Of a stretch of 60,202 bases of DNA, positions 32,697-41,231 are shown piece after piece. Within the stretch, counting starts at the first letter, position 1. The number at the start of each line of letters is the position of its first letter. The stretch is from positions 1 through 60,202 of the forward strand of contig CAIVJW010000028.1 in the NCBI GenBank assembly GCA_903906315.1, written 5' to 3'. This stretch comes from an uncultured delta proteobacterium. GTDB taxonomy: Bacteria; Myxococcota_A; Polyangia; Polyangiales; Polyangiaceae. Position numbers and translations under genes: made by a program. Below the pieces are notes generated by a model. It did not search any database. It had not been told where the DNA came from and worked only from the letters and a program-made list of their open reading frames with translations.

Positions 32697-33683
32697 GTGA
32701 CTGGCCTAGCGAGAACGTGCGGCTCCGGTCCGTCGCTCGTCGTCATCGGCAATTTCGACGGCGTGCACCGGGGACACCAGGCCGTCCTCGCCGCCGCCGC
32801 CGCCGAGGCCCGCGCCGAGGGGCTCGAGCCGGTCGTGCTGACGTTCGAGCCGCACCCGGCGGCCGTCCTCGGTCGCTGCGCGCCGGCGCTGCTGACGCGC
32901 CTCGATCGCAAGCGCGAGCTCGTCGCCCGGGTCGCCCCCGAGATCCGCGTCCACGTGCGCACGTTCGATCGCGAGCTCGCGTCGCAGAGCCCCGAGGATT
33001 TCGCGCGGGCCGTGCTCGGCGAGGAGCTCGGCGCGCGCGTCGTCGTGGTCGGGCAGAACTTCCGCTTCGGGCGCGAACGCGCCGGCGACCTCGGCTCGCT
33101 CGCCACGCTCGGCGACGCGATCGGCTTCCGCGCGCGGTCGCACGAGATCGTCGGCGACGACGCCGGGCCCTGGTCGTCGACGCGCGTGCGAGCCGCGATC
33201 GCGGCCGGGGAGCTCGAGGAAGCCCGCCGGATGCTCGGCCGACCGCACATGATCTCGGGGGTCGTCGCGCACGGCGAGGCGCGCGGGCGGACGCTCGGGT
33301 TCCCGACGTGCAACCTGCCGAACGTCGCGGAGCAGCTGCCGCCATTCGGCGTGTACGCCGTGCTCGTGGACCGCGTCGATCGCGCGCCGGGCGGGGCCCC
33401 CGGGCGCGCCGTCGCGCTCGCCCGCGGCGTGGCGAACCTCGGCGTGCGCCCGACGGTGCACGCGGGCGCGGGCGCGCCGTCCCTCGCGGTGCACCTCCTC
33501 GACCGCGACGACGACCTCTACGGCTCGACGCTGCGCGTGCACCTCGTCGCGAGGCTGCGAGCGGAGCAGCGCTTCTCCGGGCTCGACGCGCTGAAGGCCC
33601 AGATCGCGCGCGACGCGGCCGACGCACGCGCCGTCCTCGCCGGCACCACGTCCGACCCGGACGCGCTCGGCGCCTGGGCATAG
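32697..33683 (+). CDS. ribF: Riboflavin kinase/FMN adenylyltransferase
   Basis: This 328-residue bifunctional enzyme turns riboflavin into FMN and FAD. The N-terminal nucleotidyltransferase has GNFDGVHRGHQ, TFEPHP and GQNFRFGRERAGD, with SSTRVRAAIAAGE after it. The C-terminal riboflavin kinase domain has RGRTLGFPTCNL, FGVYAV, ANLGVRPT and LYGSTLRVHLV. GTG 32697 is chosen over the earlier ORF start because of the AGGAGG and because the family begins close to the GNFDGVH strand. No FMN riboswitch is seen upstream. Confidence 0.96.
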   Translation: MTGLARTCGSGPSLVVIGNFDGVHRGHQAVLAAAAAEARAEGLEPVVLTFEPHPAAVLGRCAPALLTRLDRKRELVARVAPEIRVHVRTFDRELASQSPEDFARAVLGEELGARVVVVGQNFRFGRERAGDLGSLATLGDAIGFRARSHEIVGDDAGPWSSTRVRAAIAAGELEEARRMLGRPHMISGVVAHGEARGRTLGFPTCNLPNVAEQLPPFGVYAVLVDRVDRAPGGAPGRAVALARGVANLGVRPTVHAGAGAPSLAVHLLDRDDDLYGSTLRVHLVARLRAEQRFSGLDALKAQIARDAADARAVLAGTTSDPDALGAWA

Positions 33684-33813
33684 ACGACGACGGGCGAGCG
33701 CGGCGCCGACCCGAGGTCCGACCCTGCGCAGCGATCGTGACGTTGCGCGAGCAGTGACCGGAGCGCGCCGCGAGCGTCCCCATCGGCGCGGGCTGCGCGG
33801 GCTCGCCGGCGTG

Positions 33814-33822
33814 TGCTACCTT
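33814..33822 (+). promoter_or_regulatory. Extended -10 of the DUF4912 gene
   Basis: TGCTACCTT ends ten bases before ATG 33833, with no Shine-Dalgarno sequence between. Confidence 0.5.
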
Positions 33823-33832
33823 CGCCGACCCT

Positions 33833-35395
33833 ATGGATCGTCGAGAGCTCGAGGGAATGACGCGTGAGGAGCTCATCGCACTGGCCGAGCGCGTCGGCGT
33901 GGTGCGCCCGCGCGTGCTGACGCTGGCCGAGCTGACCGACGAGATCCTCTCGCGGACGGCCCGCAGCGACCGAGACCGGGCGCGCGCCCGCGGGTGGCTC
34001 AGCCGCGCCCGCGACCTGCTCGCCGGCGTGGTCGAGCGCGGGCTGCACCTGCCCGACGTCGCTCAGATGCTGCGGACGACCCCCTCGCCCCAGGGGTGGC
34101 CGCCGGCGCCGCCGCCCCTCGCGACGCTCACGCTCGCGGAGATCTACGCGGCGCAGGGCCACCTCGAGCGCGCGGTCACGGTGCTCGACGAGGTGCTCGT
34201 GCGCGAGCCCGACCACAAGGACGCGCTCGCGCTCCGGACGCGCCTCGCCGAGCAGGCCGACCGCGGCCGGGGGCGCCCGGCGGACGACGCCGTCGCGCTC
34301 GCCCCGACAGCCGATCCGGCGCAGGAGGCGTCCTCGACGCCCATGGCCGTCGACGACCGGGGCGCGCCGCTCGACGAGCTGCGCGCGGCCTCCGCGGAGG
34401 CGTGGGCCGCACACGCCAACGGCGTCGCAGGCGTTGCGGGCGACGCGGACGAGCCGGTCACGCTCCGCAAGCAGGCGACGGGCGGCGAGGCGGACGAGCC
34501 CCCGACGCTCCGGCGGTCGAGCCCTCCGGGCGCAGCGCCGTCGATCGCGCCGCTCGCAGCCACCCCGGAGCGGTACGAGGTGGACGAGGTCGTCGCCATC
34601 GCGGTCGACCCGCGCACGCTGTACCTCTACTGGGAGGTGCGCCCCGCGACCCTCGCCCGCGCTCGCGCTCGACACCCGGACGGGTCGCTCGTGGTCCGGG
34701 TCGTCGGCGTGACGCCGACCTGGGACGGCCCGGTCGTCCGCACCCGTGACCTGCGCCTCGCGGCGCTCTACGGCGACGAGTTCGTGCGCGATGTCGATCC
34801 CGGGTCGAGCGTGCGCGTCAGCGTCGGCTGGCTCGCGCAGAACGACTTCGAGCCCTTCGCGGTCGGCATCGAGCTCTCCGCCCCGCACCTCGCTGTCGCC
34901 GAGCCCGTCGCGCAAGAGGTCGGGCGCTGGACGGCCGAAGGCGCGCCCGCGGCAGTCGGCCCGTCGGCCGAGCCCTCGACGTTCTCCGCGCCGTCGAGCC
35001 CCACGACGGTCGGGGCCACGTCCCCGGACCGTCCGGCGCAGGGCCTCCCCGCGCGCCTGCGCGAGGTCGCGCTCGCCGAGCTTCGCACGACGTCGATGGC
35101 GCCCGCAGCCCCGGCCGCGTGGAGGTCCTCTGCTCGCGGCGTCGCCGCGCGGCCTCTCGAGACGGTCGCGTCGCCCGAGCGCACGGTGGTGCTCGAAACG
35201 TGGAAGGTGCACCGCACCGGGTCGAGCGAGCTCGTCCGCGAGCTCGAGCGGACCCTCCTCCTCGAGCGCGACCTTCTGCTCCGCGGCGGCAACGGCGCTC
35301 CGGGCAACGCCGACTCCGCGCTGAGCGCCCTGCGTTTCGGCGGCGCCAGCGAGCTCGGTCGGGGCGGCGCGAGCGAGCTGTCTCGCAGGGGCTAG
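33833..35395 (+). CDS. DUF4912 protein with Rho-N-like start
   Basis: This 520-residue protein starts with a SAP/Rho-N-like helical unit (MTREELIALAERVGVVRP), followed by helices that look TPR-like (LAEIYAAQGHLERAVTVLDEVLVREPDHKDALAL). A DUF4912 domain lies at about 240-355 (YEVDEVVAIAVDPRTLYLYWEV...). The rest is Pro/Ala/Ser-rich and probably disordered, with a charged stretch near the end (SSELVRELERTLLLERDLLL). DUF4912 has no established role. It is cytoplasmic as judged by the lack of a signal. Confidence 0.82.
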   Translation: MDRRELEGMTREELIALAERVGVVRPRVLTLAELTDEILSRTARSDRDRARARGWLSRARDLLAGVVERGLHLPDVAQMLRTTPSPQGWPPAPPPLATLTLAEIYAAQGHLERAVTVLDEVLVREPDHKDALALRTRLAEQADRGRGRPADDAVALAPTADPAQEASSTPMAVDDRGAPLDELRAASAEAWAAHANGVAGVAGDADEPVTLRKQATGGEADEPPTLRRSSPPGAAPSIAPLAATPERYEVDEVVAIAVDPRTLYLYWEVRPATLARARARHPDGSLVVRVVGVTPTWDGPVVRTRDLRLAALYGDEFVRDVDPGSSVRVSVGWLAQNDFEPFAVGIELSAPHLAVAEPVAQEVGRWTAEGAPAAVGPSAEPSTFSAPSSPTTVGATSPDRPAQGLPARLREVALAELRTTSMAPAAPAAWRSSARGVAARPLETVASPERTVVLETWKVHRTGSSELVRELERTLLLERDLLLRGGNGAPGNADSALSALRFGGASELGRGGASELSRRG

Positions 35396-35440
35396 GCCGC
35401 GCGCGACGAAATCGTCCGCTTCGACGCAACCACGGGCGGG

Positions 35441-35460
35441 CTCGGGTCGATGAACCCGAG
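35441..35460 (+). promoter_or_regulatory. Hairpin over the ribosome-binding site
   Basis: CTCGGGT pairs with ACCCGAG around a six-base loop. The 3' arm overlaps the only Shine-Dalgarno-like GAGG (35458-35461) before ATG 35464. It may lower translation of the next gene. Confidence 0.35.
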
Positions 35461-35463
35461 GCC

Positions 35464-36486
35464 ATGATCACCCCCACCTCGCGATCCTTCTCGCTCCTCG
35501 CGTTACTGGCGCTCGGCTGCGTCGTCGCGCCGTCCTCGGCGTGGGCGGTCACCCCGATCTCGCGCACGCCCGAGCCCGACGACGATCTGCCCCTCGCCAT
35601 CGACCTGCACGAGGACGCGGCGCACGCCCTCTGGCGCGACGACCCCGGACCCCACGCGCCGCTCTGGGTGTCCGTCGGGGGCCTGCTGCACGTGCCCGAC
35701 GAGGGCGCGCGGGAGGTCGGGCTGCTCGTTATCGTCGCGCTGCCGCTCGATCGGCTCGCGCGCCGCGCGGCCCGCCCCGCGGACCTCGCGCCGCACGACC
35801 ATGCGCGCCGCCTCGCCGACACGCGCGCGTTCGGCGAGGAGGCCCCCGGTGCGCTGAAGCCAGGACGACGATCGCGCGCGGCCCCGGAGCCGCCCCGCGA
35901 AGTCCCCGCCCCGCGGCCTGCGCCGCTCGCGCCGCTCGCCGAGGCCACGGTCGAGCCACCGCCGACCATCCCGATCGCGATCGGCAGCGAGGTGGCCCGA
36001 TCCGCCGTCCGCGCGGCCCTCCGCAGAGCCCGCCTCGCCGCCCCCGACGCGGCCCTCGACGCGCTGGGCGCTCGAGCGCGCGCGTCGGCCCTCCTCCCGG
36101 AGCTGCGCATGCGCGTCCTGCGGCGCGCCGACGACGGGCAGGCGCTCGCCCCCACGGAGTACGACCCGACGCGCACGACCGCCTCGACGGGGCAGAGCCT
36201 GTGGCTCGAGGCGCGCGCGACGTGGCGGCTCGACCGGCTGGTGTTCGCCGACGACGAGGTCGCGATCGAGCGGCTCCGCGATCAGCGCGCCGAGGCGCAG
36301 GCAAAGCTCGTCGGCCACGTGCTCGATCTCCTGTTCGCCTGGCAGCGAGCGTCCACCGCGGCCGCGGACCCCAAGCGCACGCCCGAGGAGCGCCTGGAGG
36401 CGACGCTTCGGCGCATCGAGGCCGAGGCCGCGCTCGACGTCACGACCGACGGCTGGTTCTCGCGATGGCTCTCCTCGCGCCCCTGA
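35464..36486 (+). CDS. Exported protein of unknown function
   Basis: This 340-residue protein begins with a clear signal peptide (LLALLALGCVV...SSAWA). An acidic stretch and a Pro-rich linker (about 135-160) follow. The C-terminal third has a helical pattern with WLEARATWRLDRLVFADDEVAIERLRDQR, seen from memory in uncharacterised myxobacterial envelope proteins. A Cys in the signal (ALGC) is lipobox-like but followed by more hydrophobic residues. It is 68 bases after the DUF4912 gene. Confidence 0.7.
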   Translation: MITPTSRSFSLLALLALGCVVAPSSAWAVTPISRTPEPDDDLPLAIDLHEDAAHALWRDDPGPHAPLWVSVGGLLHVPDEGAREVGLLVIVALPLDRLARRAARPADLAPHDHARRLADTRAFGEEAPGALKPGRRSRAAPEPPREVPAPRPAPLAPLAEATVEPPPTIPIAIGSEVARSAVRAALRRARLAAPDAALDALGARARASALLPELRMRVLRRADDGQALAPTEYDPTRTTASTGQSLWLEARATWRLDRLVFADDEVAIERLRDQRAEAQAKLVGHVLDLLFAWQRASTAAADPKRTPEERLEATLRRIEAEAALDVTTDGWFSRWLSSRP

Positions 36487-36543
36487 CGAGAGGGCCGGCC
36501 AAGCCGGCGCGTGGCGCCGATCCGATCGCCTCGCGATCGCCGG

Positions 36544-37554
36544 CTACAGGATCGTGTCCGACAGCACGACGCAGCGCTTTCCGACGCCGATCGTGCCGTC
36601 GGCGTCCTTCACCTCGACGGCGAGATCGATCCGCTTGCCGGCGACCTCGGCGATGGCGATGCCGTTCGTGTCGAGCTGGTAGCGGATGCCGTAGAGCTTG
36701 CAATAGCCGCCCTCGTCGGGCTCGAACGTGAAGATCACGGCCATGTCCCACGGGTCCTTCGGGTGGTCGTGGAAGTGCCCGCGCACGGTCGTGATCGAGC
36801 CGGACTGGTGCAGGTTCTTCATCCGCACCGCGAGCCAGATGTGGTGGCCGCCCTGGGGCCCGGCCTCGAGCTGCGCGGGCTCCGGGCTCCCCGCGGAGCA
36901 ATCGTCGAGCGGAAGGAAGTCGGCCTGCCCCTGCCCCAGCACGACCTCCGGGGGCCCGCCTGCGGCAGGCCGGCAGCGGTCGGCCACGCCGCCCTTCGCC
37001 CACGTCGGCGTGTAGGGCTCGAGCGCGGAGGGATCGACGGCGACGCCGACGCACGCGCCCGCCGCGCACGTTTGCAGCGCCTCGCACGTCGGCGGCTGCA
37101 CGCCGCCGGGCGCGTCGACGGCGACGCACGCCGCGTCGAGCGACACGCGCAGGAGGAGCGACCGCCCGCCGACGACGCGCGTCGACGCTTTGCGCGTCAC
37201 GTGCAGCCCGCTCACCGCCGACGAGGTCGCCGTCAGCTCGACGTAGACGAGCTCCCCCGAGGGCCGACCGGCGAACGAGAGCTCGAGCGGGAGCGCGAGC
37301 GCCTCGCCGGTACGCGGCAACGTCTCGTCGCGGATGGGAGCGCCGCCCGCGCGCAGCACCACGCGCAGGCGGTCGAAGTCGGTGCCGACGCGCAGGCCCG
37401 TCGTGACGCCGACGACGACGGTGCCGGTGTCGGACTGGACGCCACCGTCCGGTCCGTTGGATCGATCGGCGTCGCCGCACGCCCCGCCGCCGATCACCGC
37501 GCTGGCGATCAGCAGTCCGAACGCGCGCCCGCGCGACGCGCGATCGGCGGTCAC
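36544..37554 (-). CDS. Probable lipoprotein after dsbD
   Basis: This 336-residue protein starts at GTG 37554, three bases after the dsbD-like stop, so it is very likely co-transcribed. The signal ends GGGAC, which is close to a lipobox but lacks a hydrophobic -3 residue. There are 11 Cys (for example CVAVDAPGGVQPPTCEALQTCAAGAC) and His-rich GGHHIWLAVRMKNLHQ and RGHFHDHPKDPW. The mix of Cys and His and the DsbD-type partner suggest an envelope protein needing thiol reduction or metal binding, as inference. Confidence 0.72.
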   Translation of the reverse strand: MTADRASRGRAFGLLIASAVIGGGACGDADRSNGPDGGVQSDTGTVVVGVTTGLRVGTDFDRLRVVLRAGGAPIRDETLPRTGEALALPLELSFAGRPSGELVYVELTATSSAVSGLHVTRKASTRVVGGRSLLLRVSLDAACVAVDAPGGVQPPTCEALQTCAAGACVGVAVDPSALEPYTPTWAKGGVADRCRPAAGGPPEVVLGQGQADFLPLDDCSAGSPEPAQLEAGPQGGHHIWLAVRMKNLHQSGSITTVRGHFHDHPKDPWDMAVIFTFEPDEGGYCKLYGIRYQLDTNGIAIAEVAGKRIDLAVEVKDADGTIGVGKRCVVLSDTIL

Positions 37555-37557
37555 GGC

Positions 37558-38943
37558 TCAGTCCACGCCTTCGAGCGCGGCGAGCATGACGTCGGGCGGG
37601 ACGAAGTCGTTGAAGCGCTTCCGTTCGGCGCCCTTCGAGTCGTACACGACGACGGTCGGGAGGCCGACGACCTTGTACTTGCCCTTCACGGCGTCGACCT
37701 GCGGGTCCTCGTCGTTGGTGGCGTCGACCTTGAGCGTGACATACCCGCCGATCCGCTGCGCGACGCGCGGATCGGAGAAGGTCTCCTTCGACAGCTTCTT
37801 GCAGGCGCTGCACCAATCGGCGGTGAAATCGACCAGCAGCGGCCGCTTTTCGGCGTGCGCCTTCGCCACCGCGTCGGCCTCGGAGTGCTCCCAGTGGAGC
37901 GCCTTCGCGCCGTCCGCCGCGTGCGCCGCCGTCGCGTCGCTCGGCAGGTCGCGCGCGGAGAGGAACAGGAACGCGCCCGCGGTCGTGAGCGCGACGCCGA
38001 GCAGCTTGCGCACGCGGAGCGCGACCCCGCCGTCCTCCCACGAGAGGTGCACGGCGCCGAGCGCGACGCCGAAGATGGCCAGCGCGACCATCGCGCCGAG
38101 GAAGGGCGCGCCCGGCCGGGCGAGCGATCCGATCGCCGGCAGCGCGGCCCGGAGGTACGTGAGCGCGAAGACGAGCATCACGATGCCGAACACCGATTTG
38201 ACCCAGATCATCCACTTGCCGCTCTTGGGCAGGCTCACGGCGAACGCGCCGACGAGCCAGAACGGCAGGCCGAGGCCGAGCGCGAAGAGGACGCCCATGA
38301 AGGCGCCGAGGCCGACGCTGCCGCGCTGCCCGATGATCACGATGATGCTGGTGGCCACCGGGCCGACGCACGGCGCCGCGATGAGGCTGAACACGAGGCC
38401 GAGCGCGAACGCGCCGCCGTAGCCGATCCCGCCGACGTTGTTGAGGCGGTTGGTCAGGCCGGACGGGAGGGCCATCTCGAACGCGCCGAACATCGAGAGC
38501 GACAGCGCGACGAAGATCATGCCGATGGCCCCGTTCACCCACGGGTTCGCCAGCGCCTTGCCGAACAAGCTGCCCGTGAGCGCGGCGATGACGAGCATCG
38601 ACGTGTAGAGCACCACGAGCCCGGCGAGGAACGCGGTGGAGAGCCCGATCGCCTGCGCGCGCGACTTCGCCTGCTTCGCGCCGAAGATGCTCACCGTGAT
38701 GGGGATCATCGGGAAGACGCAGGGCGTGAGGCAGGCTCCGAGGCCGTTCAAGAACGCCATCGGGCCGGCGAGGAGCAGCCCGTGGTCCTCGAACGCGCGG
38801 GTGAAGGCGTCCCTCTCCTGAGCCATCGCGACGGCGGGGGCGGCCAGCGAGGCGGCGAAGGCGCCGAGCGCGGCGAGGCCGCGCAAGCGCAGGGTCGAGG
38901 CGGAGGAGCGCGGGGCCGGCGGGGCGAAGACCTGGAAGCTCAC
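37558..38943 (-). CDS. DsbD-type thiol:disulfide transporter
   Basis: This 461-residue protein passes electrons from cytoplasmic thioredoxin across the membrane. It has a signal-like N-terminus, about eight membrane helices with the redox Cys in GLGACLTPCVFPMIP and AAPCVGP, and a C-terminal thioredoxin domain with WCSACKKL. The N-terminal immunoglobulin-like domain of E. coli DsbD is absent. GTG 38943 is chosen because TGCTAAGCT ends eight bases before it; the longer TTG start at 38961 overlaps that element. Confidence 0.9.
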   Translation of the reverse strand: MSFQVFAPPAPRSSASTLRLRGLAALGAFAASLAAPAVAMAQERDAFTRAFEDHGLLLAGPMAFLNGLGACLTPCVFPMIPITVSIFGAKQAKSRAQAIGLSTAFLAGLVVLYTSMLVIAALTGSLFGKALANPWVNGAIGMIFVALSLSMFGAFEMALPSGLTNRLNNVGGIGYGGAFALGLVFSLIAAPCVGPVATSIIVIIGQRGSVGLGAFMGVLFALGLGLPFWLVGAFAVSLPKSGKWMIWVKSVFGIVMLVFALTYLRAALPAIGSLARPGAPFLGAMVALAIFGVALGAVHLSWEDGGVALRVRKLLGVALTTAGAFLFLSARDLPSDATAAHAADGAKALHWEHSEADAVAKAHAEKRPLLVDFTADWCSACKKLSKETFSDPRVAQRIGGYVTLKVDATNDEDPQVDAVKGKYKVVGLPTVVVYDSKGAERKRFNDFVPPDVMLAALEGVD

Positions 38944-38951
38944 GACGGTCG

Positions 38952-38960
38952 AGCTTAGCA
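38952..38960 (-). promoter_or_regulatory. Extended -10 of the dsbD-like gene
   Basis: On the minus strand TGCTAAGCT ends eight bases before GTG 38943. It lies inside the longer possible ORF and argues for the shorter protein. Confidence 0.5.
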
Positions 38961-39030
38961 AAGCGGCGCCCGGGCGCCCTCTCGCGCTGCGGGATCGTGA
39001 TCCTCCCGCCAGAAGCCGGTCGCGGGCGGT

Positions 39031-40041
39031 CTAGCTCGCGCGGATCCGGCCCAGCAGCTCGCGCGCGGCGGCCACCTCACCCTCGAGCGCGATCGCCATC
39101 GCGACGCGGCCCGAGACCGTGCGCCGAACGAACGCCTCGAGATAGCTCCGGGCCTCGTCCCAGCGCTCGTCGTGGAATGCCAGCTGCCCGAGCACGAACC
39201 GCCCGTAGCCCTGCCCCGCCGGCACCTCGGCCAGGCGCTGCAGGACCGCGCCGAGGTCGTCCACGTGCTCGCCGGAGGCGCAGCGGATGACCGCGAGGTG
39301 CCCCTGGTAGAGCGGGCGATCCGTCGTCCCCCAGCGCGCGGCGCGCGCCATGGCGCCGAGAGCGTCGTCGTAGCGGCGGGCGAGGTAGTACAGGCTACCG
39401 AGCGTCCACCAGTGGAAGGCCTTGCGCTTGGGCGGCCCGACGCGCGCGGCGAGGCGCAGGTGCCCGGCGGCGCGATCCGTCTCGCCGAGCGCCTGCGCGG
39501 CGCGGGCGGCGTCCTGGTGCGCAACGTCGGGCAAGATGCCGAGGCCGATGGTCTGCTCGGACACCGCGAGCGCCTTCGCGAACCGTCGCTCCTCGAAGTA
39601 CGCGAGGTAGAGCTGCCGCAGGAGCATCGACTGGGTGGTGCGGTCCATCAGGCCGCGCGAGGCGAGCCCGCGCCGCGCCCACGTCCCTCGCGCCCGCGCC
39701 GTCTTCGCGCCGAGTGCCCGGTAGAGGTACTCCTCGGGCGGCAGCGTGGCGGGCGGCGCGCGGCCCTCCGACGCGGAGGGCTGCACCTGCGCGCCCGAGG
39801 GCGGTCCGGCGAGGGCCGCGCCCGGGACCGGTCTCGAACGGCTCCGCGACGCCCCGCGCGCGGGCTTCGACGCCTCGGCCTTGGGCTTGCTCTTTGCTCG
39901 CTCGCGACGCCCCGGCGCGACCGACGCCTGCGGCTTGCGGCGCGCGGCCGCCGGGCGCCGGGAAGGCACCCCGACCTCGTCGAGGCCAGGCCCGGCGTGG
40001 CCTCCGGGGTGGCCCAAAGCGGCGTCTTTCGCCCTCCGCAC
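39031..40041 (-). CDS. TPR protein
   Basis: This 336-residue protein has a basic, Ala/Pro/Arg-rich and probably disordered N-terminal 100 residues, then about five helix pairs of TPR type (LLRQLYLAYFEERRFAKALAVSEQTI, AFHWWTLGSLYYLARRYDDALGAM, RFVLGQLAFHDERWDEARSYLEAF). No signal is present. It starts at GTG 40041, six bases after TGCTAGGAT. It is likely a scaffold; the partner is unknown. Confidence 0.75.
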   Translation of the reverse strand: MRRAKDAALGHPGGHAGPGLDEVGVPSRRPAAARRKPQASVAPGRRERAKSKPKAEASKPARGASRSRSRPVPGAALAGPPSGAQVQPSASEGRAPPATLPPEEYLYRALGAKTARARGTWARRGLASRGLMDRTTQSMLLRQLYLAYFEERRFAKALAVSEQTIGLGILPDVAHQDAARAAQALGETDRAAGHLRLAARVGPPKRKAFHWWTLGSLYYLARRYDDALGAMARAARWGTTDRPLYQGHLAVIRCASGEHVDDLGAVLQRLAEVPAGQGYGRFVLGQLAFHDERWDEARSYLEAFVRRTVSGRVAMAIALEGEVAAARELLGRIRAS

Positions 40042-40047
40042 AGCCCG

Positions 40048-40056
40048 ATCCTAGCA
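40048..40056 (-). promoter_or_regulatory. Extended -10 of the TPR gene
   Basis: On the minus strand TGCTAGGAT ends six bases before GTG 40041. Confidence 0.5.
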
Positions 40057-40142
40057 GTACCTGCACACGCGTCCAGAAACGCGCGGCCGCAGGGCCTGCG
40101 CGGTTGCGTCGGCGAACGCGGAGCGCCATCGTGGTCGCCCGC

Positions 40143-40520
40143 ATGCGCGTCCACCGCCCGCCGCCTTCGATCGGCCCGATCCTGCCCGCGGCCTCTGCCT
40201 CGCGAGGCCGCGTCCGTGCGCGCGGCGCGCGCCTCGCCGCGACGGTGAGCCTCGCCGCGGCGGCGCTCGCGCTCGCGGCCTGCGGCCACCCCGCGAGTCG
40301 CGAGGAATGCGACGAGATCATCACGCGCAGCGCCGAGATCGAGCTGCGCGCCCAGCGCGTCACCGACCCGAAGGCCATCGCCGAGCGCGTCGCCGCGGCG
40401 AAGGCCCAGAAGGGCGACGATCTCCTCGGCCGCTGCGTGGGGCGCCGCATCACGGATCGCGCGCTCGCGTGCGTGCGCAAGGCGTCGACCGCCGAGCAGG
40501 TGGACCGGTGCCTCGACTGA
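40143..40520 (+). CDS. Small four-Cys lipoprotein
   Basis: This product of 125 residues has a long N-region, a hydrophobic core and a LAAC lipobox. The mature part is about 70 residues with four Cys in the order EEC...LLGRC...LAC...DRCLD. The next gene shows the same spacing and end, so the two are probably paralogs. The start is uncertain: ATG 40143 is used, but a later GTG would give a more usual signal peptide. Confidence 0.65.
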   Translation: MRVHRPPPSIGPILPAASASRGRVRARGARLAATVSLAAAALALAACGHPASREECDEIITRSAEIELRAQRVTDPKAIAERVAAAKAQKGDDLLGRCVGRRITDRALACVRKASTAEQVDRCLD

Positions 40521-40632
40521 CGAGCCCCGCGGACCTCGACCGTAGAGGCACGGAGACCGCCGAGCAGAGCCCCGTGCCCCTCGGCACACCCCCGCTTCTG
40601 GGGCGTGATCGCCTTGCCTTGCGGGACGGACC

Positions 40633-41049
40633 TTGAGCGGCGGCACGTCGAATCAGGGCGGCCCCCCGGCGACGGGCGCGCTCTCCGCCTCCACGCGCGG
40701 GACGCAGCGCGCGCCAGCATCCCGCGCGGAAGTGGCCGCGACCCTCGCCATCCTGCTCGTCGTGGCGGGGATCGTCGTCGGACGATCCATCGCGCGGAGG
40801 CTCGGGCCGCACCCGACCGGCGAGGAGTGCGCGGCGCTGCTCGACCGCTACGTCGACCACCTCGTCGCCGCCGAGGGTGGGCCGCTGCCGGTCCCGGCGC
40901 CGGCGCTCGCCGAGCGGCGCGCCCGCGCGCGCGCCAAGGCGAGCACCGACCCGGAGTTCGGCCGGTGCCCGGTCGTGATCACGCGCGAAGAGGCCACGTG
41001 CGCCTTGCGAGCGAACGGCGCCGACGAATTCGAGCGGTGCTTGCCGTGA
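40633..41049 (+). CDS. Small membrane protein, paralog of previous
   Basis: This 138-residue protein has one membrane helix (ATLAILLVVAGIVVG, residues 36-50) and an outside domain with EEC, FGRC, ATC and ERCLP matching the four-Cys pattern of the preceding lipoprotein. Here the anchor is a helix instead of a lipid. It starts at TTG 40633, the only in-frame start that keeps the N-terminus; GGGACGG lies just upstream. Function unknown. Confidence 0.65.
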   Translation: MSGGTSNQGGPPATGALSASTRGTQRAPASRAEVAATLAILLVVAGIVVGRSIARRLGPHPTGEECAALLDRYVDHLVAAEGGPLPVPAPALAERRARARAKASTDPEFGRCPVVITREEATCALRANGADEFERCLP

Positions 41050-41151
41050 GCCGTGCCCGGCGAAAGACCGGCGGCCGGGCCGGCGCCGCGGGCGACTCGT
41101 CCGCGTCGACCGGTGCCGCACGATTGCTGCCTGACGCGCCTCGCGAGGTGG

Positions 41152-41160
41152 TGATACGCT
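41152..41160 (+). promoter_or_regulatory. Extended -10 before a possible leader ORF
   Basis: TGATACGCT ends eight bases before GTG 41169 and only one base before GTG 41162. The spacing seen at other genes here fits 41169, the short ORF, rather than 41162. Confidence 0.4.
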
Positions 41161-41168
41161 CGTGCAAC

Positions 41169-41231
41169 GTGCGCGCGCAGCCCCGCACCCCGCGCCCCCC
41201 GCATCCACGATCCCGAAGCACGTCGTCGTGA
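41169..41231 (+). CDS. Possible 20-residue leader peptide
   Basis: GTG 41169 opens a 20-codon frame rich in Arg, Pro and Ser that stops at TGA 41229-41231, overlapping GTG 41228 of the next gene by four bases. It may couple translation to that gene. It could also be chance; the sequence has no recognisable family. Confidence 0.3.
   Translation: MRAQPRTPRPPHPRSRSTSS

Noticed and set aside
38944..38961. Longer dsbD-like start at TTG 38961
   Set aside because: It would overlap the promoter element and adds only six residues.
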